Origin: Oleiphilus messinensis
Lineage (GTDB): Bacteria; Pseudomonadota; Gammaproteobacteria; Pseudomonadales; Oleiphilaceae
Reading direction: 5' to 3'
Length of the DNA: 64,000 nucleotides
Assembly: GCF_002162375.1 (NCBI RefSeq)
Contig: NZ_CP021425.1
Coordinates: forward strand, 5,039,001-5,103,000
Positions 19,311 to 26,188 of the stretch are shown piece by piece. A program made the translations under genes and the position numbers. The notes beneath the pieces are model-generated. The model ran no database searches. It saw only the letters and a program-made list of their open reading frames with translations, and had not been told where the DNA came from. The number at the start of each line of letters is the position of its first letter. Position 1 is the stretch's first letter.

Positions 19311-20255
19311 ATGGACAAACTCCACCTGCTTAGACTCTTCATCAAAGTAGTTGATACAGGCTCCTTTTCGAAAGCGGCTGCAGAATTAGGTTTTTCACCC
19401 TCCACCTTGAGCAAGGCAATCGGTCGCCTGGAAAATGATTTAGGTTGCCATCTTTTTCATCGAACAACTCGGCAATTGATACTCACGAAAGCCGGAGAAG
19501 CTTATCTGCACACAGTAAGACGTTTGGTAGACGATCTCGAACAATGCGAAACCAACCTGAATCAACGCAACGAAGACGCCTCCGGTCACTTGAAGATCAA
19601 CCTGCCGGTATCCTACGGCAGACGTTATGTGGTTCCGCTTTTATCGGCGTTTAATGCGCAATACCCGAATATTACACTGGATATTCGATTTGATGATGCA
19701 TATGTAGATATGATCGCCACCGGCACAGATATCTGCATTCGCAGCGGGACACTGGCACCGTCGTCACTGATTGCACGACAACTGAGCCCAATCGACTTCT
19801 TGATTTGCGCCAGCCCCAGGCTGCTAAAAAGTAGCCGTATTGTTAACCCGGAGGAATTCAACCACTTCCCATGGATAAGATTTCGATTTGCACAGACCGG
19901 ACGACTAATGCCAATCATGGTTGCCAATCATTCCGAGCCCGATGGTCAAGAGAATCTGGATCCGGGCCAACAATTCATTGTCGATGATGGTGAAACCTTG
20001 GCTGAACTCTGCAGCCAGGGTCTGGGGCTCACACAACTCCCCCACTTTATTGCCCGAGATTGGCTTGACGCGGGCAAAATTGTTCCCGTAGGTCCTGCCT
20101 TCAGAGCTAAAGGATTTGGAGTCTGGGCAATTTACGTGAAACGAACATTTTTACCGCTGCGCATACGCCTGTTTGTCGAGTTTCTTGAAAATACAATCCA
20201 ATCCCAGGGCGAGACGGCCTATTCGACCTGGGCGGAACAGCGCTATCCTGTATAA
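19311..20255 (+). CDS. LysR-family transcriptional regulator (CrgA/DsdC-like group)
   Basis: This 314-residue protein opens MDKLHLLRLFIKVVDTGSFS and continues through SPSTLSKAIGRLENDLGCHLFHRTTR, a typical LysR HTH. The effector domain shows GRRYVVPLLSAFNAQYP and the late GLGLTQLPHFIARDWL pattern of the subgroup that often regulates adjacent oxidoreductase genes. It is divergent from the DJ-1-like gene with 119 bp between starts, which suggests that gene as target. Confidence 0.9.
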   Translation: MDKLHLLRLFIKVVDTGSFSKAAAELGFSPSTLSKAIGRLENDLGCHLFHRTTRQLILTKAGEAYLHTVRRLVDDLEQCETNLNQRNEDASGHLKINLPVSYGRRYVVPLLSAFNAQYPNITLDIRFDDAYVDMIATGTDICIRSGTLAPSSLIARQLSPIDFLICASPRLLKSSRIVNPEEFNHFPWIRFRFAQTGRLMPIMVANHSEPDGQENLDPGQQFIVDDGETLAELCSQGLGLTQLPHFIARDWLDAGKIVPVGPAFRAKGFGVWAIYVKRTFLPLRIRLFVEFLENTIQSQGETAYSTWAEQRYPV

Positions 20256-20364
20256 CTATCCTTAGGCAGGTGATTTAAGGACAGCAGGCACATATTGACC
20301 TTTATGCATTGCACGGTATTTGCTCAGCATCAGGAGCAAATACCGTAAACCTGAATGTCAATTG

Positions 20365-20922
20365 TTAAGCATCAACACTCACTTCCGGAAAATCGATCTC
20401 GGTGTCCGCAATGTGGTTGGTGTAATTCGTCAGTATGTTCAGTACAACATTTCCCAATATCTCGAACGTGAGACGGGTATCAATTCCGGCTTCCGCAGCG
20501 TCAGCCAGATCAGCATCTGTCAGCACACCTTTTTGCACCAGAATTTTATGTGCCAGTGTAACAATGGCTTGATTTCGTGAATTTTCGTGGGTCACATTAC
20601 GCGCTTGCTGAATGTCATCAGCCGACAACCCGGCTTGCTTACCCAATACCGTGTGGGCAGAGAGACAATATCCGCAACGATTCTCTTGTCCTACTGTCAG
20701 TGCAATTAATTCACGCTCAGCCGCAGTCAATTGACCGGAACCAAGGGTCTCCGAAAAGGTCAAATAGGCGTGTAGCAGCTCTGGTGAATGCGCCATTGTC
20801 GCAAACATGTTTGGCACCATACCCAGTTTTGCTTTTACCGCACTCAATGTCGATTGCACGACTTCAGGTGCCTGAGCTGTGGCGACAGGTTTGATTCTCG
20901 TAGCGTTATTTACATTGGACAT
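20365..20922 (-). CDS. AhpD-like / carboxymuconolactone decarboxylase-family peroxidase-related protein
   Basis: The 185-residue protein has the CMD-family redox motif C83-G-Y-C86-x3-H90, followed by the short helix GLSADDIQQAR. This motif marks AhpD-like alkylhydroperoxidases, in which the two cysteines and the His reduce peroxides or regenerate a partner. No AhpC partner is adjacent, so the electron route is unknown. It is divergent from the AraC gene at 21073, a probable regulator. Confidence 0.9.
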   Translation of the reverse strand: MSNVNNATRIKPVATAQAPEVVQSTLSAVKAKLGMVPNMFATMAHSPELLHAYLTFSETLGSGQLTAAERELIALTVGQENRCGYCLSAHTVLGKQAGLSADDIQQARNVTHENSRNQAIVTLAHKILVQKGVLTDADLADAAEAGIDTRLTFEILGNVVLNILTNYTNHIADTEIDFPEVSVDA

Positions 20923-21072
20923 CGATTTTCTCCTTGAAGATTAAGTTCGTTTTGTCATGGAACGAAAACAAGGATACGATACGATTTAAATCATTTAGTC
21001 TTATTTAATTTGCAGATCGTCTATTTTATCCAAATTAGATGATCAATTTATAGATCGACCAGGAGTCTCGCG

Positions 21073-21894
21073 TTGGATAAACTTGGCCCTCTTTTCAGCT
21101 ATTTTTCTCCTCGCGCAGAAGTGTTCCATGCGGGAACACTCTGCCATAACACCGATTACCAGTCCGGAAAGGGGTGGGGATATCTGCATTTGCTGCGCAG
21201 GGGGGAAATTACGGTTCGTAATGGTGAGCGAACGGCGATTGCTGTCAGCGAACCCAGCATTTTGTTCTATCCTCGCCCATGCTGGCACCGGTTCGACGTG
21301 GATGAATCTGCACCGCCAGATCTGGTCTGCGCAACGATCAACCTGGGCGGCAGCGTGGGACACCCTTTGAGTAACATGTTGCCGGAATACCTTGAGATTC
21401 CAATTTCGGAAGCGCCCTCTCTACAGAACGCGATGGAACTTCTGTTCGCTGAAGCATTTAATGATCTTTGTGGACGAAAAGTCGCGCTGGACCGGTTAAT
21501 GGAATACGTTTTGATCCTCTTAGTTCGATATTTAATCAACACTGAAAACTATCAAAGTGGCGTAATTGCCGGATTGGCTCACCCCAAGCTGGCACTTTCA
21601 CTCAATGCCATACACAAGTACCCGGACCGAAACTGGTCACTGGAAACCCTAGCGGATGAAGCCGGCATGTCCAGAGCCAGCTTTGCCAAACATTTTCGCA
21701 CCACGCTGGACTGCACACCACTGGACTATCTGACCTCCTGGCGGCTCAGCATTGCACAAAGCCTGTTAAAAAGGGGGCAATCCATCAAAGCGACCGCCCC
21801 CAAAGTGGGCTATCAAAGTGCTGCAGCATTCACACGGGTTTTTGCTCAACGAATGGGCATCAGCCCGTCTGCTTTTCAACAGGCCCACGAATAA
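21073..21894 (+). CDS. AraC-family regulator (cupin N-terminus), TTG start
   Basis: The 273-residue protein starts at a TTG that follows AGGAG at good spacing; no upstream ATG gives a better start. The N-terminal half has a cupin-like ligand domain (HLLRRGEITVRNGERTAI, FYPRPCWHRFDV). The C-terminal half has the AraC HTH pair (LADEAGMSRASFAKHFRTTL and VGYQSAAAFTRVFAQRMG). It sits divergent from the AhpD-like gene. Its last 63 bp belong to an 83-bp segment repeated at 26041, beyond about 4.1 kb of acquired DNA, so the gene end was duplicated or regenerated when that DNA entered. Confidence 0.9.
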   Translation: MDKLGPLFSYFSPRAEVFHAGTLCHNTDYQSGKGWGYLHLLRRGEITVRNGERTAIAVSEPSILFYPRPCWHRFDVDESAPPDLVCATINLGGSVGHPLSNMLPEYLEIPISEAPSLQNAMELLFAEAFNDLCGRKVALDRLMEYVLILLVRYLINTENYQSGVIAGLAHPKLALSLNAIHKYPDRNWSLETLADEAGMSRASFAKHFRTTLDCTPLDYLTSWRLSIAQSLLKRGQSIKATAPKVGYQSAAAFTRVFAQRMGISPSAFQQAHE

Positions 21895-21914
21895 AGTCAA
21901 TCACTTTTTCAGGA
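21832..21914 (+). repeat. 83-bp direct repeat, left copy (att-like)
   Basis: It covers the last codons and stop of the AraC gene plus 20 bp beyond. The copy at 26041-26123 matches at 82 of 83 positions by eye; the single mismatch is 7 bp after the stop codon. The two copies enclose the IS607-type element, toxin-antitoxin genes and a broken gene. Confidence 0.9.
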
Positions 21915-22034
21915 GTCAGATGGACATTCAGAAGCCTAGGGAGGGGCTTTAACAGTTAACGAAATACTTGACTAAACCTACTCATATACAGTAGCTTGTA
22001 CAGTATTGTTTTCTCATGGATGGAGGTGATGATT

Positions 22035-22631
22035 ATGGCTGAATTTCTATCGATAGGCGCTGCCGCTTTTCTGCTGGGTGTGGCCGTTTCCACCCTTCGT
22101 TGCTGGGAAAAAGAATCACGATTTTTCTCAGATTTCCGTACGCCGGGTGGCCATCGTCGTTACGCGCTTGATAAACTTTTAGCCTTTTGCGGTCAGTCGA
22201 CTGCTAATGAGCAACGCAGAACAATCTGTTATGCACGCGTCTCTTCTCATGATCAGAAAAAAGATTTGCAAACGCAAATTGCTCGCTTGCAAAAACATGC
22301 CAGAGAGGCTGGCTATGAAGCTGTCGAAACCATTGATGATCTTGGCTCAGGATTAAACTATAAAAAACGGGGATTAAAGCGATTAATTAAGTTGATTTGT
22401 CAGCGTAAGGTAAAACGACTGGTTATCGTTCATAAAGATCGCTTACTCCGATTTGGGGCTGAATTGTTATTTGCGCTTTGCCAGTTTTACGGTACGGAGG
22501 TTGTCATTCTTGAGGAAGTTGAAGAAAACTTTGAACAGCAACTTTGCCATGATGTGTTAGCGTTAATGACGGTCTTCAGTGCGCGATTGCATGGTTCACG
22601 TAGTCGTAAAAATCAACGAGCCGTCGCCTAG
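22035..22631 (+). CDS. tnpA: IS607-family serine recombinase (TnpA)
   Basis: From the ATG at 22035, after a strong GGAGGTGA site, the protein has 198 residues. It has an N-terminal MerR-like HTH (AAFLLGVAVSTLRCWEKE, then RTPGGHRRY). A serine-recombinase catalytic domain follows, with nucleophile S70 in YARVSS and the conserved DLGSGLNYKKRGLKRL and HKDRLLRFG blocks. It cuts and joins the element ends through a phosphoserine intermediate. It appears intact. Confidence 0.93.
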   Translation: MAEFLSIGAAAFLLGVAVSTLRCWEKESRFFSDFRTPGGHRRYALDKLLAFCGQSTANEQRRTICYARVSSHDQKKDLQTQIARLQKHAREAGYEAVETIDDLGSGLNYKKRGLKRLIKLICQRKVKRLVIVHKDRLLRFGAELLFALCQFYGTEVVILEEVEENFEQQLCHDVLALMTVFSARLHGSRSRKNQRAVA

Positions 22632-24286
22632 TGGATACGCCAACGAAAACACTCACCTTTGAAACCCGGCTTAATTTGATTCATGAGCAGGATGCGGCAT
22701 TGTGCCACTATGCCGAGCTGTGGAATCAAGTGAAGTTTCGTTGGTTTGCTAACTTACAAAAGCCTAAAGCCCAGCAATTGAGTCGTACCCAGTTTATGCA
22801 TGAAATGGGGATGCCGTTCAGCTATCGGGTGTTTCAAGGCGTCCGGCAAAGCATTAAAAGTTTAATCCAGTCTTACCAAACCAATCGAAACAACCGGCTG
22901 GTGACGCTGGAAGTTAAAATCAAACAGCTGGAGAAAACGCTCAACAAACTAGAGAAGCGCTGTGATCATGTTGCAGAGAAAGGCTGCCCGCAACAGGCCA
23001 AAAAACTTCGCAACACACTACGACAGAAGGAAGTGAAACTGCGTCGTTGGCAGCGAAAGCAGGCCGCCTTGGTGGCCGAAAAACAGGAAAATAAAACCCC
23101 CATTTGTTTCGGCGGTCGAAAGCTGCTGAAAGAGCGACAAACACTAAAATCCAATGAAGGGATCAGGGATTGGCAATGTCGCTGGCACGAAGCGCGACAC
23201 CGTGAATTTCTATTAGTGGGTTCTCATGATGAATCCTGGGGCTGTCAAAATGCCCAGCTATCGCCCAGTGAGCAAGATGATGCTTACCAGCTAAAACTCC
23301 TGGTACCCCATCAATTACGCGCTACGTTCGGCACGACCATTAACATTGATTGCCTGAAATTCAAGCATGGTAAGGCGGCTATTGCCCAAGCCGTCTGGCA
23401 GAATCAGGTTAAAAAACTCGATAAATCAATCAAAGGGCAACCCCTGAGTTTTCGATTTAAGCGAGACAAAAAAGGTTGGCGGTTACTCGTTAGCGTGGAA
23501 GTGGCAGGACCAACAGCGCAAGCAGAGTGGATCGATGCTGATCAAGGTGTCATTGGTGTGGATGTCAACCCGGATCACTTAGCGGTCGTCGAGCTGGATC
23601 GGAACGGTAACCCACTGCAACACCGAACGTTTGACTTACCTTTGCACTATAAGAATGATGCTCAACGAGCGGCTATTATTGGGGATGCCGTACGAGACCT
23701 GATGGACTTTGCCGCACAGCAAGGTAAAGCGGTGGTGATCGAAAAGCTGGATTTTCAGCAAAAGAAACGGCAATACCAAAAGCAGGATCATCCTCAGTAT
23801 GCCCGCATGTTGAATGCCTTTGCTTACGGTAAGATCAAGGACTTGATTGAAACGCAAAGCATTAAACGCGGCATACGCCTTTATCACGTCAATCCGGCTT
23901 ATACCTCATTACTGGGGCGGATGAAGTATCGCGATCGACACGGTTTTTCAGATCACCACGCGGCCGCGTTAGTGATTGGTCGTCGGCATTATGGCTTTAA
24001 AGAAAAGCCGCCAAAACAACTCATTGGTATTAACGCGAAGGGTACCGTTAAGACCGAGCATCCGCCTGTAAGGATGGCGCTCGGGGATTATCAGTATTAC
24101 AACAAACTTCAGCGTTGGTACCAACCACTCGAAAAATCATTAGATTTTCTGAGTGGCTGGCGTCACTTTCGTCGTGTGAATCGGGTTAGTTACTCCGTCG
24201 AGGCTCGCCTTGATGGTAGACCGGGCATGAGTCCCGACTTGATTCAGGAAAGCGTAACCCTGCTTTCCGCGCACCCTGCGCTGTAG
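22631..24286 (+). CDS. tnpB: TnpB RNA-guided nuclease of the IS607 element (long form without zinc ribbon)
   Basis: The GTG start overlaps the tnpA stop by one base. The 551-residue product has a long, helical, Lys/Arg-rich N-terminal part and a C-terminal RuvC fold. The three catalytic acids are seen as D311 (GVDVNPDH), E371 (VIEKLDF) and D441 (SDHHAAAL, aligned with the usual DxNAA). The CxxC...CxxC zinc ribbon normally lying between the NPAYTS block and the last Asp is missing. TnpB proteins cut DNA guided by an RNA from the element's right end, helping the element persist. Catalytic residues are complete, so activity is possible. Confidence 0.9.
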   Translation: MDTPTKTLTFETRLNLIHEQDAALCHYAELWNQVKFRWFANLQKPKAQQLSRTQFMHEMGMPFSYRVFQGVRQSIKSLIQSYQTNRNNRLVTLEVKIKQLEKTLNKLEKRCDHVAEKGCPQQAKKLRNTLRQKEVKLRRWQRKQAALVAEKQENKTPICFGGRKLLKERQTLKSNEGIRDWQCRWHEARHREFLLVGSHDESWGCQNAQLSPSEQDDAYQLKLLVPHQLRATFGTTINIDCLKFKHGKAAIAQAVWQNQVKKLDKSIKGQPLSFRFKRDKKGWRLLVSVEVAGPTAQAEWIDADQGVIGVDVNPDHLAVVELDRNGNPLQHRTFDLPLHYKNDAQRAAIIGDAVRDLMDFAAQQGKAVVIEKLDFQQKKRQYQKQDHPQYARMLNAFAYGKIKDLIETQSIKRGIRLYHVNPAYTSLLGRMKYRDRHGFSDHHAAALVIGRRHYGFKEKPPKQLIGINAKGTVKTEHPPVRMALGDYQYYNKLQRWYQPLEKSLDFLSGWRHFRRVNRVSYSVEARLDGRPGMSPDLIQESVTLLSAHPAL

Positions 24287-24298
24287 GGATAGGCTCGT

Positions 24299-24319
24299 TT
24301 AAACCTTGAGTAGGTTTAA
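24299..24319 (+). terminator. Hairpin at the right end of the IS607 element
   Basis: TTAACCT-type arms, TTAAACCT (24299-24306) and AGGTTTAA (24312-24319), pair perfectly around TGAGT, 12 bp after the tnpB stop. It overlaps the right subterminal inverted repeat. It may be a transposase-bound end, part of the TnpB guide RNA scaffold, or a terminator; the sequence alone does not decide. Confidence 0.5.
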
Positions 24320-24339
24320 GCAGGTTTATGAAAACGGTT

Positions 24340-24555
24340 TTAGCCACGAGTTAACTCCAAAATTTCACCTGCTGTCAACCGACCCTTTGTTATACCTCGA
24401 ACGGCAGCAAACGGGTTGCATTGATCTTTATTGACCAACTCGACCTTATCACCCACGATTACAAACTCTACATTGGTTTTGCCTGGTGTTATTTGAAGAA
24501 AATCTCGTATTTCCTTGGGAATTGTGGTTTGCCCTTTGACCGTGACGCTGCTCAT
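24340..24555 (-). CDS. AbrB/SpoVT-type antitoxin, orphan
   Basis: The 71-residue protein starts SSVTVKGQTTIPKEIRDFL, the swapped-hairpin AbrB/PrlF DNA-binding fold, and ends GEILELTRG. Antitoxins of this kind normally continue a few residues further and overlap a PIN-domain VapC toxin gene. Here the stop is about 20 bp from the right end of the IS607 element and no toxin follows, so the partner was probably lost when the element entered. A GTATTAC/GTAATAC dyad upstream suits autoregulation. Confidence 0.8.
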   Translation of the reverse strand: MSSVTVKGQTTIPKEIRDFLQITPGKTNVEFVIVGDKVELVNKDQCNPFAAVRGITKGRLTAGEILELTRG

Positions 24556-24567
24556 AACTACCTCTTA

Positions 24568-24595
24568 GTATTACGGTTTAGAAATATGGTAATAC
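24568..24595. promoter_or_regulatory. Inverted repeat upstream of the AbrB-type antitoxin
   Basis: GTATTAC (24568-24574) and GTAATAC (24589-24595) form a perfect dyad starting 13 bp before the antitoxin's start codon on its upstream side. This position is typical for AbrB-type antitoxin autorepression. Confidence 0.5.
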
Positions 24596-24771
24596 GGGGA
24601 GCTGTGAACTACACATATTTTTAGCATTCTAACCTGATTGAATCATAAAACAGGTCGCACTAAGGTGAAACTCTACGTCCTCCAAGGCTTTGGGGTCATG
24701 CTGCTTCGCGTTAAAATCAGGTTTTTCTGGTAGTTTGTAAACTGGCTTGAAGAAATAATGATTGGGCTGTT

Positions 24772-24805
24772 ACTATCAATTTGAAGTAATTGAATTTTTG
24801 ATAGT
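24772..24805. promoter_or_regulatory. Inverted repeat upstream of the YafO-like operon
   Basis: ACTATCAA (24772-24779) and TTGATAGT (24798-24805) are perfect 8-bp arms with an AT-rich centre. It could be an operator or an upstream transcript end. Confidence 0.35.
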
Positions 24806-24840
24806 GTGCCTGCGATGTTGCATTCATGTCTATGTGATAT

Positions 24841-24857
24841 CAAACCCAATGGGTTTG
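24841..24857. promoter_or_regulatory. 17-bp perfect palindrome, candidate operator of the YafO-like operon
   Basis: CAAACCCA and TGGGTTTG are perfect 8-bp arms with a single central base, 64 bp upstream of the first gene of the operon. A compact perfect palindrome here is what an autorepressing antitoxin would bind. Confidence 0.5.
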
Positions 24858-24920
24858 CCCAGATGTGCAAGATAGATTTTGCTGATATCATTACCTTGGT
24901 TGTTTAAAGGAGATTTCAAG

Positions 24921-25094
24921 ATGAGCGCTTTCGACGAAGTAAAAGATCATCCTGCAAAAAAGCAAGAACAGAAAGGAAGCGGGCCGGAAGGCTTAACTGT
25001 TAATGAAATGGAAGAGTTAAAGAAAGCGATGACTGAAGCACGGAAGACGGTCAAAAATCGTGGTCAAGGAGGATTTCAGGAGTATGTCGGTTAA
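24921..25094 (+). CDS. Small hydrophilic protein, candidate antitoxin for the YafO-like toxin
   Basis: From the ATG at 24921, which has an AAGGAG site, the product is 57 residues and strongly charged (FDEVKDHPAKKQEQKGSGP, then NEMEELKKAMTEARKTVK). The central part looks like one helix with a disordered N-terminus. It has no Phd/YefM-type fold signature as in YafN. Its last 11 nt overlap the YafO-like gene, the usual coupling of antitoxin and toxin. Antitoxin function is inferred from size, charge and position only; I do not recognise the family. Confidence 0.6.
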   Translation: MSAFDEVKDHPAKKQEQKGSGPEGLTVNEMEELKKAMTEARKTVKNRGQGGFQEYVG

Positions 25095-25488
25095 GATATT
25101 TTATGGAGCTGACCTATTAGAAAAGAAACACATCCCCGCTGTTAAACATGTTATTCAAGCATTCAAAGAGTACAAGGAAACGAACAATCCAGGGACAATG
25201 TTCGGTCGAGATGCAATCACATACCGCCCACGATCAGCTTTCGAAGAAGATATTCACCACGTTCACCTATTGAACAAGCAAGAGTTCAAACTTAAGAAAC
25301 TATACTTGAGGGACAAGTACAGCCGAACAAGTGATTCATGCTTGTTTTATTGTCCCGGTTTCAGACACGCGGACTATTACCTGGCGTTAACAATAATTTG
25401 GCAGGATGCACACTCATTTATGGATGAACGACATGACATACTCAATCAGTATGCTGAAGAGGCACTTAGATTCAGGAGCATTTACTAA
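25084..25488 (+). CDS. YafO-family toxin-like protein (predicted ribosome-dependent mRNA interferase)
   Basis: From the ATG at 25084 (AGGAG site) the protein has 134 residues. It follows the YafO pattern: FKEYKETNNPGTMFGRDA, then a HVHLL segment, then YSRTSDSCLFYCPG, then ALTIIWQDAHSFM, ending ALRFRSIY. E. coli YafO is a translation-dependent RNase whose antitoxin is YafN. Here the preceding gene is a different 57-residue protein, and a third small gene follows with a TAATG overlap. The order of conserved motifs supports the family call; activity is inferred. Confidence 0.75.
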   Translation: MSVKIFYGADLLEKKHIPAVKHVIQAFKEYKETNNPGTMFGRDAITYRPRSAFEEDIHHVHLLNKQEFKLKKLYLRDKYSRTSDSCLFYCPGFRHADYYLALTIIWQDAHSFMDERHDILNQYAEEALRFRSIY

Positions 25489-25697
25489 TGATGAATATTG
25501 AATGGGTAAAATCTGCACCTACTGAAGAAGGTTTTTATATCGTCGCGGTTGAGTACAACAACGGTATCGGTACATGTGCTTGTTCTTATTGGGAGCCTAA
25601 CAGAGGTTGGTCTCTGAGCAATGAAGGCGAGAACATAGTAGCTCATATCAAGCTGGATAAAATCATCAAAGAACTGCCCTATCCTTGGGACAATTAG
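25488..25697 (+). CDS. Small protein of unknown function, third gene of the YafO-like operon
   Basis: The 69-residue product starts at an ATG that shares one base with the preceding stop (TAATG), so translation is coupled. It reads IEWVKSAPTEEGFYIVAVEY at the start and ends KIIKELPYPW. The W...P.EGFYIVA...LP.PW layout recalls small phage-borne DUF551-like proteins, but the match is weak. It contains two close cysteines (GTCACSYW). It may be an accessory or the true antitoxin of the upstream toxin-like gene. Confidence 0.55.
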   Translation: MMNIEWVKSAPTEEGFYIVAVEYNNGIGTCACSYWEPNRGWSLSNEGENIVAHIKLDKIIKELPYPWDN

Positions 25698-25710
25698 ACA
25701 TACTAACTCA

Positions 25711-25759
25711 GACTTGATCTGACAGTTACCTGTTGACTACCGTGTCTGTCAGATTAGTC
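25711..25759. terminator. Long imperfect hairpin after the YafO-like operon
   Basis: ATCTGACAG (25717-25725) pairs with CTGTCAGAT (25746-25754), and outer GACT/AGTC bases extend the stem. The loop is 20 nt. There is no T run, so termination is uncertain. The stem starts 14 bp after the stop of the third gene. Confidence 0.4.
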
Positions 25760-25978
25760 TATCCATCACTTGTATTCGAAATTAATAATCCACAAGCTTG
25801 CACATTCAATTCTTCAAACTCCGCCCAAGTATAAATCTGCTTATAGTTCTATTCTAACTGCACACTAATTCTACAAATATCCGGCCTATCCTCATAAATC
25901 GTGCATAGATTCTTGGTATTCAGATATCCCCCAGTGGCAGGAAAGACAAGTATGGTAGTCAGCGTCAATCTCTTGGAA
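25759..25978 (-). pseudogene. Broken YkgJ-like cysteine-cluster protein gene
   Basis: One minus-strand frame reads FPATGGYLNTKNLCTIYEDR then PDICRI, hits an in-frame TAG, and continues NYKQIYTWAEFEELNVQACG to a stop at 25759. The CTIYEDRPDICR block and the NxQAC end are typical of YkgJ-type proteins (Cys-rich, predicted Zn/Fe-binding). The N-terminal cysteine cluster is not recognisable in frame. The internal stop and the missing start make it a remnant. It lies inside the repeat-bounded acquired segment. Confidence 0.6.
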
Positions 25979-26040
25979 TAATAACCGCTTATTCTAAATA
26001 TTGGCACATGAACTCACTACCGTAAAATGGCATAAATTAG

Positions 26041-26123
26041 ACACGGGTTTTTGCTCAACGAATGGGCATCAGCCCGTCTGCTTTTCAACAGGCCCACGAA
26101 TAAAGTCATTCACTTTTTCAGGA
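26041..26123 (+). repeat. 83-bp direct repeat, right copy (att-like)
   Basis: A second copy of the AraC gene's 3' end and following 20 bp, with no AraC coding sequence ahead of it. It differs at one position from the copy at 21832-21914. The sequence after it leads into the VOC gene, probably the original neighbour of the AraC gene. Confidence 0.9.
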
Positions 26124-26188
26124 ACCAAATCAGTATGCTGGGGCCTAATACAATCACATAATTCTCAACGTAGGAGTCACCGTTAAAA

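Larger units (their letters stand above)
21973..24318 (+). mobile_element. IS607-type insertion sequence (minimum extent between subterminal inverted repeats)
   Basis: The element carries a MerR-like serine recombinase gene and a one-base-overlapping tnpB, the defining pair of IS607. TAAACCTACTCA at 21973-21984 is inverted as TGAGTAGGTTTA at 24307-24318, marking subterminal ends. IS607 elements make no target duplication, so the exact borders cannot be set from one copy. The right end lies about 20 bp from the stop of the AbrB-type antitoxin. Confidence 0.85.
24556..24920. other. AT-rich divergent region between antitoxin and YafO-like operon
   Basis: No gene is evident in these 365 bp. It holds the antitoxin dyad at 24568 and two dyads on the side of the toxin operon (24772-24805 and 24841-24857). 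Base composition is lower in G+C than the flanking chromosome. Confidence 0.5.

Noticed and set aside
25711-25759. Integron attC-like site after the YafO-like operon
   Set aside because: The stem is good but the conserved RYYYAAC and GTTRRRY boxes are not paired as in attC, and no integrase is present.
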